This document shows positions 54,148 to 62,229 of a DNA stretch of 64,000 nt, one piece after another; positions within the stretch are counted from its first letter, which is position 1, and the number at the start of each line of letters is the position of its first letter. The stretch spans positions 2,976,001-3,040,000 of the forward strand of contig NZ_AP024845.1 in NCBI RefSeq assembly GCF_020892095.1, given 5' to 3'. The stretch is from Claveliimonas bilis. GTDB lineage: Bacteria > Bacillota > Clostridia > Lachnospirales > Lachnospiraceae. Position numbers and translations under genes: made by a program. A model generated the notes under the pieces. It saw nothing but the letters and a program-made list of their open reading frames with translations, searched no databases and was not told the origin of the DNA.

Positions 54148-54573
54148 CTATAAAATTTTCCGCAGCTTCTTCCGCAGATGGTCTAACCTCGCATAGATGG
54201 CACCAGTCGTCAAATGCACAAGCGGGGCAATCTCCTTTGTGGAATACCCCTGCATTTTCAGCAGGACGATTTTCAAGGTACGCCCGTCCACCGTGACTAA
54301 TACTTGATAGAGATTTTCGCTCTCAATCTCTTCCAGTAACTCCGCAACCGTACCCACTTCCGCCTGCCGCTCCCTGCCTGCCATGTCCTCAAGATATTCC
54401 GCAACGTCATTCGTCCATCGGTAAAACCGCCTGTTGGAATTGAAGTCTGCCCTGTCCGCCATGCGTATCTGCTCAATGGTCGCTTCATCAACGCCGCACT
54501 CACGCAGCAGCTTTTCCTCCGCTTCTTTCCAGATACGCCATTTCCTGTCCTCCCGTCCGTGGTTGTATGCCAT
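54148..54573 (-). CDS. Sigma-70 region-4-like regulator of the mobile element
   Basis: 141 residues from MAYNHGREDRKWRIWKEAEE, with TTGGAGGAAG before the ATG. The C-terminal part has a helix-turn-helix of sigma region 4 type: VLLKMQGYSTKEIAPLVHLT, then TGAIYARLDHLRKKLR. It lacks a clear region 2, so it is a sigma-like DNA-binding regulator rather than a full sigma factor. It is one of three such proteins in a row in this element. Confidence 0.82.
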   Translation of the reverse strand: MAYNHGREDRKWRIWKEAEEKLLRECGVDEATIEQIRMADRADFNSNRRFYRWTNDVAEYLEDMAGRERQAEVGTVAELLEEIESENLYQVLVTVDGRTLKIVLLKMQGYSTKEIAPLVHLTTGAIYARLDHLRKKLRKIL

Positions 54574-54615
54574 TCTTACTTCCTCCAATCAGAATTGATT
54601 GAGAGGGCAGAGAAA

Positions 54616-54653
54616 AGCCCCCTCATCTTCCCAAAGGAAAAAACAAGGGGGCT
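54616..54653 (-). terminator. Terminator after the first sigma-like gene
   Basis: AGCCCCCT (54616-54623) pairs with AGGGGGCT (54646-54653); in the minus direction TTTTCT follows. Confidence 0.75.
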
Positions 54654-54667
54654 GAACGCCTTAAATT

Positions 54668-55180
54668 TTAATTTTCTATTATCTTTCTTAGTTTTATTAG
54701 GATTCTGGCTTTGCGTTTGTTTACAACGCTCTGGGTTATGCCCAACCTCGCCCCGACTTCACGCTCGGAAAGTCCGTCAAAAAAGATTGCCTGTATCAGC
54801 TCCTGTTCACTATCCGACAGCAAAGGCAGGGCGGCTTTCAGCCTGTCCACCATGACCGCATTGACAACGGTTTCTGCAATGTCCACCGCTTCATCAGTGA
54901 TAAAGTCCAGAGGATTCCCCTCGCTGTCCGTAAATCCGTCGAGAGATAGCAGTCTATTCTTTGTATCTAATTTTTGCAGATAACGCCACCGTTCCTTGTC
55001 ACGGTAGAAGTCTGTGTATTGCTCCCTCACGACTTCAAGCAGACAGCCTTGAATGGGGATAAACAGCTTGTCCATATAGGTCTGGTCGGATTCCCTGCAA
55101 CGGCAGAACTCCGTGTAGGATAATTCCACATAGCCGCCACTTTCTCTGATATATACCTTTCTTGGTGCATATTTCACCAT
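54668..55180 (-). CDS. Sigma-70-like regulator of the mobile element (first gene of backbone)
   Basis: 170 residues from MVKYAPRKVYIRESGGYVEL, with GGGAGG upstream of the ATG at 55180. The C-terminus has the region-4 helix-turn-helix LPLLSDSEQELIQAIFFDGL, then SEREVGARLGITQSVVNKRK. A promoter at 55345-55374 and a terminator-like attenuator at 55299-55324 lie upstream. It may switch on the transfer genes. Confidence 0.85.
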   Translation of the reverse strand: MVKYAPRKVYIRESGGYVELSYTEFCRCRESDQTYMDKLFIPIQGCLLEVVREQYTDFYRDKERWRYLQKLDTKNRLLSLDGFTDSEGNPLDFITDEAVDIAETVVNAVMVDRLKAALPLLSDSEQELIQAIFFDGLSEREVGARLGITQSVVNKRKARILIKLRKIIEN

Positions 55181-55298
55181 AAATACCTCCCATCTGAATT
55201 TTTGAAATGTAAAAAATCCAGATGGAGAGGCGGAGAACGACACCGCATATCAGAAACAGCCCTACGGCACTTTCCAACAAAAATCGACAAAAGAAAAA

Positions 55299-55324
55299 CC
55301 GCAAAGGCTCTGTGACCTTTACGG
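55299..55324 (-). terminator. Attenuator-type terminator in front of the sigma-like gene
   Basis: CCGCAAAGG (55299-55307) and CCTTTACGG (55316-55324) form a stem; in the minus direction TTTTTCTTTT follows. It lies only about 20 bp after the predicted transcription start, so most transcripts would stop here unless relieved. Confidence 0.7.
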
Positions 55325-55344
55325 TTATAGGAAATAGTAATTCT

Positions 55345-55374
55345 ATTGTATGGAGATTGTACTTCTACTTTCAA
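55345..55374 (-). promoter_or_regulatory. Promoter of the mobile-element regulator genes
   Basis: Minus strand -35 TTGAAA (55369-55374), 18-bp spacer, -10 TACAAT (55345-55350). Apart from this, the attenuator and the two terminators, 55181-55667 holds no gene that I can support. Confidence 0.6.
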
Positions 55375-55507
55375 GGTGAGAAGTACCGTTGCACTGGCAG
55401 AAATTTTTTTAACTGGTTTCCTGCCGTTCTCTGATATGCTATGTATTGATAAATTTTGCTTCGTATGAGCAGATAGATAACTGCCCGAAAAAAGGACATA
55501 AAAAAAT

Positions 55508-55537
55508 CCCTCCAAATTTAAAAACAAATTCAGAGGG
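55508..55537 (-). terminator. Second terminator downstream of the tet(O)-KTR genes
   Basis: CCCTCCAAATTT and AAATTCAGAGGG pair at 10 of 12 positions; in the minus direction seven T follow. It backs up the terminator at 55620-55662. Confidence 0.65.
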
Positions 55538-55619
55538 TAATTTAGGGTATAACAAAATAACCCACCCGAATATCGTTTTTTTTATTTGGTGAGTTTGTTC
55601 TTTCAAATACGAAACAAAA

Positions 55620-55662
55620 AGAGCCGATGATTCGTGAATTGTTCCACAATTTCATCGGCTCT
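55620..55662 (-). terminator. Terminator after the KTR gene
   Basis: A perfect 11-bp stem, AGAGCCGATGA with TCATCGGCTCT, followed in the minus direction by TTTTTG. It ends the tet(O)-KTR transcript 6 bp past the KTR stop. Confidence 0.85.
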
Positions 55663-55667
55663 GCGTC

Positions 55668-55841
55668 TTAAGCGTCTGGCTCTTTGATGACAGTTATCTT
55701 CAAGTTGTCAACTTTAATCAATCTTTCTTGTCTGCATTTTGGACAATAAAGGGGATAATTCTCCAAAACAGTGTCCTTCCTAATTTTATTACGGGTTTTG
55801 CTCCCACAAACAGGACACAATATCCATTCGCATTTCATCAT
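55668..55841 (-). CDS. Cysteine-rich KTR domain protein
   Basis: 57 residues starting MMKCEWILCPVCGSKTRNKI, with CPVCGSKTR and CPKC forming a four-cysteine zinc ribbon around the KTR signature. It lies 50 bp after tet(O) on the same strand and ahead of a strong terminator. Such proteins often accompany tetracycline-resistance genes in gut Firmicutes elements; the function is unknown. A start at the second ATG (55838) is equally possible. Confidence 0.85.
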   Translation of the reverse strand: MMKCEWILCPVCGSKTRNKIRKDTVLENYPLYCPKCRQERLIKVDNLKITVIKEPDA

Positions 55842-55892
55842 AATTAGTCTCTAATCCTTTCAAATCTCATTTTATATGACTTTTGCAAGCTG

Positions 55893-57812
55893 TTAAGCTA
55901 ACTTGTGGAACATATGCCGAACCTTATCTATACGGCTATTCGGGCGGCGGGGTTGGCAAATAAATTTACCAATAGCTGGCTGGTATCCTTTTAACTCTGT
56001 CAAGCAGACTCCCTGCCCATTTGTGAAATAAGTTAAATCGTTCCTGTATTCTTGAATACATCTAGCAGGGATTTCTCCTTTCAGAATGACCTCGTCATTC
56101 TTTATCTGAGTACTTACAATATCTGCACAATACCTTGGAGCATCATGATACGCCCGTGAGAGATATTCCTGCGGTGCATAAATTTCAAAGTGGAGATATG
56201 GCTCTAATAGTTCTGTCCCTGCTTTTTTTAAAGCCTGCTCCAATACGATAGGGGAAAGCAGCCGAAAGTCTGCGGGGGTACTTACAGGACTATAATACAA
56301 TCCATATTCAAAACAGATTTTACAGTCTGTCACTTTCCATCCATACAGCCCCTGCTCGCAGCCATAAAGAACCCCCTCCATAACCGCATTTTGGAACGAT
56401 TGATTTAAATATCCAAGTGAAACTCTGCTTTCATACTGCACTCCGCTTCCAATAGGGAGCGGCTCTATGGACAACCCGACAGAAGCCCAGAAAGGATTTG
56501 GCGGGACTTCTATGTGGATGGTATATTCTGCTTTTCTAAGCGGTCTTTCCATATATATAACAGTAGGCTCTTTTATTTCTGCCTCCACATGATATTTTTC
56601 CTCAAGGATGGCACAAATGACTTCCATCTGCACATTCCCCAAAAAAGAAAGTATAATCTCATGCGTTGTAGTATCCACATAATATTTTAAAAGAGGGTCG
56701 CCATCTGAAATTTCTGTAAGTGCCCCAAGCAATATTTCCCGCTGTTCAGATTTCTTTACTGCAATCGTTGTTTGGAGCATAGGGAGAGGATTTTCAATAA
56801 ATTTTCTCTGCGGCAACAGTATTTCGTTCCCCAAAATACTGTTTAGCTGCAAAACATCATTTGGTAAAATTACAATATCACCAGAGCAGGCTGTATCGGA
56901 TGAATATAATTCACCGTTTGTCGGAACACACATCTCTGTGATTTTTATTTTCTCTTTTTCAGATATTCTAATAACATCCCTCAAATGCAATGTTCCGCTA
57001 TATATACGCACATAAACAAAACGCCGCCTTTTCTCTGAATATTCAATCTTAAAAACCTGCCCGCATAGTTCAGATTGACCTTCAGGCGTTGATGAATAAA
57101 ATTTACTGGCAATTACTTCTATAAGCTGCCGAATCCCCAGATTGTTTTTAGCGCTTCCGTGATAAACGGGAAATAACGTTCCGTTTTGGAATCTCCTGTT
57201 TTCTTCCTGTTCCAGTTCTGACATTTTAAACGGTTTCCCTGACATATATTTCTCTAATAGTTCATCGTTTCCCATAATTACCGCATCCCACTGTTCCATA
57301 TCGTCATTGTCCGTTACATTTATATGGGGATGCTGCCCAACCTTTTGCTTCACTATAATTTCCGAAGAAAGCTTTGCTTTCATTTCCCGATATACCATTG
57401 GCAAATCAATCCCCTCTTGGTCAATTTTATTGATGAAAAAAATTGTCGGAATCTTCATTATCTGTAGTGCATGAAACAGTATACGGGTCTGTGCCTGTAT
57501 GCCATCCTTTGCAGAAACTAATAATACTGCTCCGTCTAATACGGATAAAGAACGGTATACTTCCGCCAAAAAATCCATATGGCCTGGCGTATCTATAATG
57601 TTGACTTTTACATCCTCCCACTGAAAAGATGTCACTGCTGTCTGGATAGTGATTCCCCTTTGACGCTCCAAATTCATTGTATCTGTCCTTGTTGTGCCTT
57701 CATCTACGCTCCCTAGTTCTGCAATTGCACCACTGGTATACAATAAACTTTCCGTTAATGTTGTCTTTCCTGCGTCAACGTGAGCCAGAATGCCTAAGTT
57801 AATTATTTTCAT
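55893..57812 (-). CDS. tet(O): Tetracycline resistance ribosomal protection protein Tet(O)
   Basis: 639 residues, the full length of this class. The GTPase P-loop is AHVDAGKT (residues 10-17), with DTPGHMDF and NKIDQ following. The order and wording of segments such as [20 protein letters not shown] and the C-terminal [18 protein letters not shown] agree with Tet(O) and not with Tet(W), Tet(M) or Tet(32) as I know them; short mosaic segments cannot be excluded by eye. It removes tetracycline from the ribosome using GTP. AGGAGG precedes the ATG. A 7-codon leader and an attenuator lie upstream. Confidence 0.95.
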   Translation of the reverse strand: MKIINLGILAHVDAGKTTLTESLLYTSGAIAELGSVDEGTTRTDTMNLERQRGITIQTAVTSFQWEDVKVNIIDTPGHMDFLAEVYRSLSVLDGAVLLVSAKDGIQAQTRILFHALQIMKIPTIFFINKIDQEGIDLPMVYREMKAKLSSEIIVKQKVGQHPHINVTDNDDMEQWDAVIMGNDELLEKYMSGKPFKMSELEQEENRRFQNGTLFPVYHGSAKNNLGIRQLIEVIASKFYSSTPEGQSELCGQVFKIEYSEKRRRFVYVRIYSGTLHLRDVIRISEKEKIKITEMCVPTNGELYSSDTACSGDIVILPNDVLQLNSILGNEILLPQRKFIENPLPMLQTTIAVKKSEQREILLGALTEISDGDPLLKYYVDTTTHEIILSFLGNVQMEVICAILEEKYHVEAEIKEPTVIYMERPLRKAEYTIHIEVPPNPFWASVGLSIEPLPIGSGVQYESRVSLGYLNQSFQNAVMEGVLYGCEQGLYGWKVTDCKICFEYGLYYSPVSTPADFRLLSPIVLEQALKKAGTELLEPYLHFEIYAPQEYLSRAYHDAPRYCADIVSTQIKNDEVILKGEIPARCIQEYRNDLTYFTNGQGVCLTELKGYQPAIGKFICQPRRPNSRIDKVRHMFHKLA

Positions 57813-57853
57813 GTGATTTTCCTCCTATCAACACCCAAAAAAGGGCATAAAAA

Positions 57854-57885
57854 TACCCAGTGATAAATACTCCTATCACTGGGTA
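57854..57885 (-). terminator. Attenuator terminator in the tet(O) leader
   Basis: TACCCAGTGATA (57854-57865) and TATCACTGGGTA (57874-57885) form a perfect 12-bp stem; in the minus direction TTTTT follows. It lies about 40 bp before the tet(O) ATG. Confidence 0.85.
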
Positions 57886-57968
57886 AATAACTCCAATAGC
57901 CCCAAAACACTTATATGTTTTCGGGCATATAAAATTACATGATAAAAGTATTCTTAAACTGGGTACAA

Positions 57969-58060
57969 AAAACTAAGCCCCATATTAAAAGTGAAACGGG
58001 ACTGCTACTTTTTGTTCCCACTATCAAATTGACAGTTTATTTAAGAATACCTTGCCGCAT
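57969..58060 (-). promoter_or_regulatory. Leader peptide (7 codons) and competing stem in the tet(O) leader
   Basis: Minus strand ATG at 58058-58060 encodes MRQGILK and stops at 58037, with an AAGGAG ribosome site upstream. Its codons (GTATTCTTAA) can pair with the near-complement near 57969-57983, so movement of ribosomes on the leader affects folding of the downstream terminator. The arrangement is that known for tet(M)-class genes. Confidence 0.75.
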
Positions 58061-58092
58061 ATTTATTAACTCCTTGTATAATACTGAATCTA

Positions 58093-58121
58093 ATTATATT
58101 CCTTAACCCTTTATTTGTCAA
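58093..58121 (-). promoter_or_regulatory. Promoter of tet(O)
   Basis: Minus strand: consensus -35 TTGACA (58116-58121), 17-bp spacer, consensus -10 TATAAT (58093-58098). This is as strong a promoter as the window has. Confidence 0.9.
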
Positions 58122-58178
58122 GCTGACAAACTAAAGCAGAAAAAGCGGCAGGATTTCCCCCTGCCACTAATCATCTGT

Positions 58179-58553
58179 TTATGCAAAAATAATTTCCTTT
58201 TCCACAATCTCCCTCGCACAAGCCCTTATGTTATTGAGGCATCCTGTCCATTCTAAGGCGTTTTCTGCCTTTAGCTGTTCCGTTATGCCCTGTGCCTGTT
58301 TCATACCCTCTATGAGCCTTTCAAAGCGTTCCTGTGCCTGTCTGTTGATGTCGGCAAGGTAGGCGTTTAGCCTGCCGCTTGTAAGAAGATTGGTGTATGT
58401 AACTTTACGGTACTGTTTTAGATAATCTAAATGCCGTTGCCCCCAGATGCCTATTGCCTGTTCTTCTTCGGCGGGTACAGTTAAGCACGGTATCAAATAA
58501 TCCCCTTGCCTTTCGTATTTGCCGCCCAGTTCCTCAAATAATGATTTTGCCAT
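58179..58553 (-). CDS. TnpV family transposon-encoded protein
   Basis: 124 residues starting MAKSLFEELGGKYERQGDYL, with the TnpV pattern IWGQRHLDYLKQYRKVTYTN, then LLTSGRLNAYLADI. TnpV is found in Tn4451-type elements; the role is not known. It is the outermost gene at this end, 55 bp from the border, opposite to the recombinase at the other end. Confidence 0.9.
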   Translation of the reverse strand: MAKSLFEELGGKYERQGDYLIPCLTVPAEEEQAIGIWGQRHLDYLKQYRKVTYTNLLTSGRLNAYLADINRQAQERFERLIEGMKQAQGITEQLKAENALEWTGCLNNIRACAREIVEKEIIFA

Positions 58554-58607
58554 TGTCTGTTACCTCCACATTCTTTTTTATTTTGAATGTCCGCAAAATC
58601 CGTCCTA

Positions 58608-59366
58608 CATCTGAAGATCATATGCATCGAAAATATTCTTCAGCAGCACTTCAAATGTAATCGGCGTATTACACAGTTCCCTGATTTTCCCTTTGATTTC
58701 TGTAATTGCTCTGCGGTTAAGCTGTGCCAGTTCCCTGATATCCGTCATGACAGGAGCATGGGATGGTACAAAGCGCGCCACATCCAATGTCTGAATATAT
58801 TCCAACGTCTGCAGCGTCTTTTCAGGATCCCAAAGATAACTGACGCCATACTTCCCAAGTGTTTCCTCTGAAGATACACTGTCCGCAATATAAGCTGTTC
58901 CGTCCTTAGTCCGAAAACCAACCATGTCGAAGCAATGGCCCGGCAATTCCAAAAGCTCCATATATTCGGGCAGAATATCGCTTGTAAGGGGAAGTACATT
59001 GCTTCCCTGCGCCATAAGAAACTTATTCTTCAATTCTTTGAAAGGACGGCCGCCATAAAGGCCGATCGGTTCCAATACAGGCATATTGGAATAAATATAT
59101 TCCATGTCTTTTGCGTAAATCTTACACCCGGTTTTCTTCTGTAAAAAGTAATTTCCACCAATATGGTCTGCATGAGAATGCGTGTTAAAAATTGCTTTCA
59201 GATTCCAGCCTTTTGATTCCAGGATGCGGCAGACCTTTTTTCCAGCATCTTTATCATTACCGCTATCAATCAGTACAACTTCATTATCGCTTGCTTTTAT
59301 CAGTCCGATTTTGGCCGGGCAGTCAATATAGTAATCATGCTCTGACAATTGTATTAATTCGTACAT
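58608..59366 (-). pseudogene. MBL-fold hydrolase, N-terminal part, split by the tet(O) element
   Basis: 252 residues up to FDAYDLQM, then TAG from the element end (stop at 58605). The metallo-beta-lactamase zinc motif NTHSHADHIGG, LPGHCFDMVGF and FVPSHAPVM are present, so the catalytic domain is complete. The missing C-terminal 54 or so residues lie at 47443-47608. The truncated enzyme could still fold in part. Family members act on thioesters or other small substrates; the exact one is unknown. Confidence 0.88.
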
Positions 59367-59409
59367 TATCTCACCTCCGTTGCTCTCGTAACAGAGAGTT
59401 CCAATTCCT

Positions 59410-59766
59410 TTATTCCCTTATCCGCAAAATTTTATCCAGCTTCTTCCCTTTTGCCAGTTCATCGATCAATTTATCCAAATATCGAATTTCTTGCATAAGA
59501 GGTTCTCTGATATCTTCTACCCGTATTCCACAGACAACACCTTTGATCCGTTTTCTATTTTCGTTCATTTCCGGGGCACTGTTGAAAAACTCTTCATAAT
59601 TAACAGATGTTGAAGCCATCCTTTCCAAGTCTTCCGGTTTATATCCTGTAAGCCAACAGATGATCTCGTCTACTTCCTCTTTCGACCGTCCTTTTCTGAC
59701 AGCCTTGTTTACCAAAAGAGGATAAATTTTCGCAAATTCCATTTTATAAACTTTTTCATTGTCCAT
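59410..59766 (-). CDS. DUF2200 family protein
   Basis: 118 residues with the family pattern [40 protein letters not shown] and [23 protein letters not shown]2200 proteins are short cytosolic proteins of unknown function. It lies in line with the MBL gene (44 bp apart) and the ANT(6)-like gene, all on the minus strand. Confidence 0.9.
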   Translation of the reverse strand: MDNEKVYKMEFAKIYPLLVNKAVRKGRSKEEVDEIICWLTGYKPEDLERMASTSVNYEEFFNSAPEMNENRKRIKGVVCGIRVEDIREPLMQEIRYLDKLIDELAKGKKLDKILRIRE

Positions 59767-59786
59767 GCATCAGATCCACCCTTTCC

Positions 59787-60653
59787 TCAATCACTACTAA
59801 CCGCTTTCGTATACTTCATAAATCCCTGCTCAAATTCCTCCGGATATGTGCATCCAAGGCTCTCGGCAATCAGCACTGCCATTTCACGAAACAGTCTGCA
59901 TGAAGTTTTAATGGCCTCCCTGAAATGTTCATAGTTGCTGTCAGGGAAGGTCTCCTCATATAGCAGGTAAACATTTTCCGGAAGATATCGTTTAAAATAT
60001 TTATTCTGTTTTCCACAGGAAACAGAATATGCTGTCTTACTTCCGATATACCATCCCAGCATGACTTCAAGCATATGGTGGGCCTGATCATAATAAGTCG
60101 TCATAGCAAATGGAAGTTCATCTCTAAAGATTCCTTTGACAACATCACAGAGCGACCAGAAAAATTCATTACAGCAGCCCTGAAATTGCGCTTCTGTGGG
60201 TTTTCTGACGTAAAATTCCTCGTCTGTAGGCGGAGGCAGCTGGGGAAGACATCCCGTTTTATCTATAAGCGGAAGGAACAGTTTATTTCTGTTGCTCCCC
60301 TCTTTCATAGTTTCCAAAGTTTCAACACCGATATCAATGCGGTTTCCATCTTCAAATATCAGCAGCCAGGAATAGGTTTTATCATAATGGCTGCGCAGGC
60401 CAAAACGTTCTCCATAACCATACGCATCATCCTGCTCCTGTTTCAGAATAACTTTTCCAAATGGATTCATCCACGACGTATCAGCGCGAAAACTTTCTGT
60501 CTCTTTCACTACATACATAATATCAAAATCCTGATAAATATCCCTGGGGACATTGGGATTTGCCCTTGAACCTTTCAGATATGCTGCCAGCACACGGTCA
60601 TCCGACCTGGCTGTATCGATAATGATATCAAACATCTCTTTTTCTGTGCGCAT
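59787..60653 (-). CDS. Aminoglycoside 6-adenylyltransferase-like protein (ANT(6) family, divergent)
   Basis: 288 residues. The nucleotidyltransferase motif is YLKGSRANPNVPRDIYQDFD, with the metal-binding DFD; later come RIDIGVETLE and the QGCCNEFFWSLCDVVKGIFR helix typical of AadE/ANT(6). GGGAGG precedes the ATG. It differs clearly from the second ANT(6) protein at 62828. As a chromosomal-looking gene its aminoglycoside activity is uncertain. Confidence 0.85.
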   Translation of the reverse strand: MRTEKEMFDIIIDTARSDDRVLAAYLKGSRANPNVPRDIYQDFDIMYVVKETESFRADTSWMNPFGKVILKQEQDDAYGYGERFGLRSHYDKTYSWLLIFEDGNRIDIGVETLETMKEGSNRNKLFLPLIDKTGCLPQLPPPTDEEFYVRKPTEAQFQGCCNEFFWSLCDVVKGIFRDELPFAMTTYYDQAHHMLEVMLGWYIGSKTAYSVSCGKQNKYFKRYLPENVYLLYEETFPDSNYEHFREAIKTSCRLFREMAVLIAESLGCTYPEEFEQGFMKYTKAVSSD

Positions 60654-60711
60654 ATATAACCTCCCTCAAATCCGTTCTATTCTAAAGTCTCAAGCTGTTA
60701 AACTGGAATTG

Positions 60712-61125
60712 TCATTTCCGATTTGGCTTTCTTTTCATAGCTAACAATTTAATATAATCATCGAACTCATCGGTATTGGTCGGTTCAAACATTACCCATT
60801 TTCCATCGTGATAGGTTTCTGCTTCATCATATTTTCTGCAAACAGCATCAGAAAGACTGCCTCTTATAGCTTCAAATTTGGTTCTTTCATCCTTTCCAAA
60901 AATAATCAGGAAACCAACGCAATTACTTTTTGCATATAGACAGCAAAGAGTTTTACCGCCTCTACGATATTTGTACTCGTAAGTCCACTTCTTACCACCG
61001 GTATTCCATAGTCGTTCCATTTCGTATTTCTCATCAATAGCCCAGCATAACTCCTGCCAGACTTCGAACAAAGATGGGCCCAGCAGTTCAGTCATAGTTG
61101 ATTTGGATGGTATATTTTCAAGCAT
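60712..61125 (-). CDS. DUF3788 family protein
   Basis: 137 residues with ELLGPSLFEVWQELCWAIDE, then KWTYEYKYRRGGKTLCCLYA and FLIIFGKDERTKFEAI, the DUF3788 pattern. Small cytosolic protein, function unknown. It stands on its own between the ANT(6)-like gene and a gene relic. Confidence 0.85.
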   Translation of the reverse strand: MLENIPSKSTMTELLGPSLFEVWQELCWAIDEKYEMERLWNTGGKKWTYEYKYRRGGKTLCCLYAKSNCVGFLIIFGKDERTKFEAIRGSLSDAVCRKYDEAETYHDGKWVMFEPTNTDEFDDYIKLLAMKRKPNRK

Positions 61126-61169
61126 GATATTCCTCCTTAAACGTTCATTTTGCGATGCAAAAGAATTTG

Positions 61170-61262
61170 TCAGATATAGCGCCTTACCTTCTTCATATAC
61201 TCAACATATGCCTTCCCAAATCTCTCTTTACACTCTCTTTCTTCTGCAATAATAATCCATTC
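61170..61262 (-). pseudogene. Remnant of an isoprenylcysteine/phospholipid methyltransferase-like gene
   Basis: A short frame ends IAEERECKERFGKAYVEYMK, KVRRYI and stop, which is the characteristic C-terminus of ICMT/PEMT-type membrane methyltransferases (an EExxLxxxFGxxYxxYxxxVxR pattern). Upstream, only out-of-frame protein-like bits remain (LFRIGVINPIDLWRYKMNG). The gap 61126-61377 otherwise holds nothing I can support. Confidence 0.5.
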
Positions 61263-61377
61263 ATCTTATATCTCCACAAATCAATAGGATTTATAACCCC
61301 TATCCGAAACAATATCTCAAATCCAAATCAAAGAATAGGAACACACAATTTACAATAATGCCTGTCTACAAGCATAT

Positions 61378-61584
61378 TCAAAAGTAAAACAAATCTTCAA
61401 ACTTTTTGTCCAATGCAGTACAGAGAATCAGCGCCAGTTTCGCTGTAGGATTGAACTGTCCTGTTTCAATGGAGCTGATCGTGTTCCGAGACACGCCAAC
61501 CATATCTGCCAGCCGCTTCTGTGATAATTTCAATTCCATCCGTGTTTCTTTAAGGCGATTTTTTAATATCAGCTTGTCATCCAT
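61378..61584 (-). CDS. Small XRE-family transcriptional regulator
   Basis: 68 residues, one Cro/C1 helix-turn-helix: MELKLSQKRLADMVGVSRNT, then ISSIETGQFNPTAKLALILC. Proteins of this size (YozG/Xre type) often pair with a membrane protein gene, as here with the DUF6442-like gene that starts just upstream. A GTG start at 61593 is possible. Confidence 0.9.
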   Translation of the reverse strand: MDDKLILKNRLKETRMELKLSQKRLADMVGVSRNTISSIETGQFNPTAKLALILCTALDKKFEDLFYF

Positions 61585-61597
61585 ATTTTCCACCGCC

Positions 61598-61933
61598 CTA
61601 CAAAATTGTGGAAGATACGCTCAGGTCATAAATATAGCATCCGGACATTACGAATACCAATATCGTATAGGCAATTGCTATCCCAAGCTCATACTTACGA
61701 TGAAGTTTAATATATTTCACCCAGGAAATCGTCATATTTGCGCTAAAGACAAGTGCCCAGAGTCCCCAGTTTGTACCTTTTCCGACAAATATCTGTATCG
61801 CGAAAAAGAGCGTCGCCAAAGCCATCTGAACCACAACTGCCTTTTGACTTGCCTGCTTTATAACTTCTTGCTCGTATACGTCCTTATTTCTATTTTCCGC
61901 TCTGCTTTTTGCTAAAATTTCATCCTTGTTCAT
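61598..61933 (-). CDS. DUF6442-like small membrane protein
   Basis: 111 residues from MNKDEILAKSRAENRNKDVY, with GGAGG before the ATG at 61933. Three hydrophobic segments follow (about residues 33-50, 57-73 and 84-108). It is co-transcribed with the small XRE regulator 13 bp downstream, a common regulator-membrane protein pair in gut Firmicutes. The function is unknown. Confidence 0.8.
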   Translation of the reverse strand: MNKDEILAKSRAENRNKDVYEQEVIKQASQKAVVVQMALATLFFAIQIFVGKGTNWGLWALVFSANMTISWVKYIKLHRKYELGIAIAYTILVFVMSGCYIYDLSVSSTIL

Positions 61934-62103
61934 AATGGAAGCCTCCAAATCGAATTGCCAAGTTTTCTTGTCGTATCTTCATCATAACATTGCCAAGTAC
62001 ACTTGTCGATAGTTTTTCTAAAAATGTTAAGATACGTTGCTTGTGGCAATGGGCAATTCATACTACAATAATGGTAACGATAACAAGAAAGGGGGCATCC
62101 CTA

Positions 62104-62229
62104 ATGCTTAATGAAAACATTAAAGCAATCAGAAAGTCAAAAGGACTTTCGCAGCAGGATCTTGCTGTCAAGCTGAACGTCGTGCGGCAAACTGTTTCTA
62201 AATGGGAGCAAGGAGTTTCCCAAAGTTAA
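62104..62229 (+). pseudogene. XRE-family regulator truncated after its helix-turn-helix
   Basis: ATG at 62104 gives MLNENIKAIRKSKGLSQQDL, then AVKLNVVRQTVSKWEQGVSQS and stop. Normal members continue after KWEQG with PD-type sequence and 30 or more further residues. The break falls where GC-rich foreign sequence begins (about 62224), so the 3' part was probably lost on entry of the next mobile element. Confidence 0.72.

Larger units (their letters stand above)
47605..58611 (-). mobile_element. 11-kb mobilizable transposon carrying tet(O)
   Basis: The borders come from the restored MBL gene frame. The shared core CATC (GATG on the minus strand) lies at 47605-47608 and 58608-58611, 11,003 bp apart. 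Just inside, both ends carry an imperfect inverted repeat beginning GTCCGCAAAA. Cargo and backbone: large serine recombinase, small protein, PC4-like protein, ParB, MobA/MobL relaxase, origin-like repeats, helicase, three sigma-like regulators, KTR protein, tet(O) and TnpV. No type IV secretion genes are present, so transfer would depend on a helper. Confidence 0.9.

Noticed and set aside
55174-55527. 117-residue minus-strand frame
   Set aside because: It covers the promoter, an attenuator and a terminator in front of the sigma-like gene; the composition is not protein-like.
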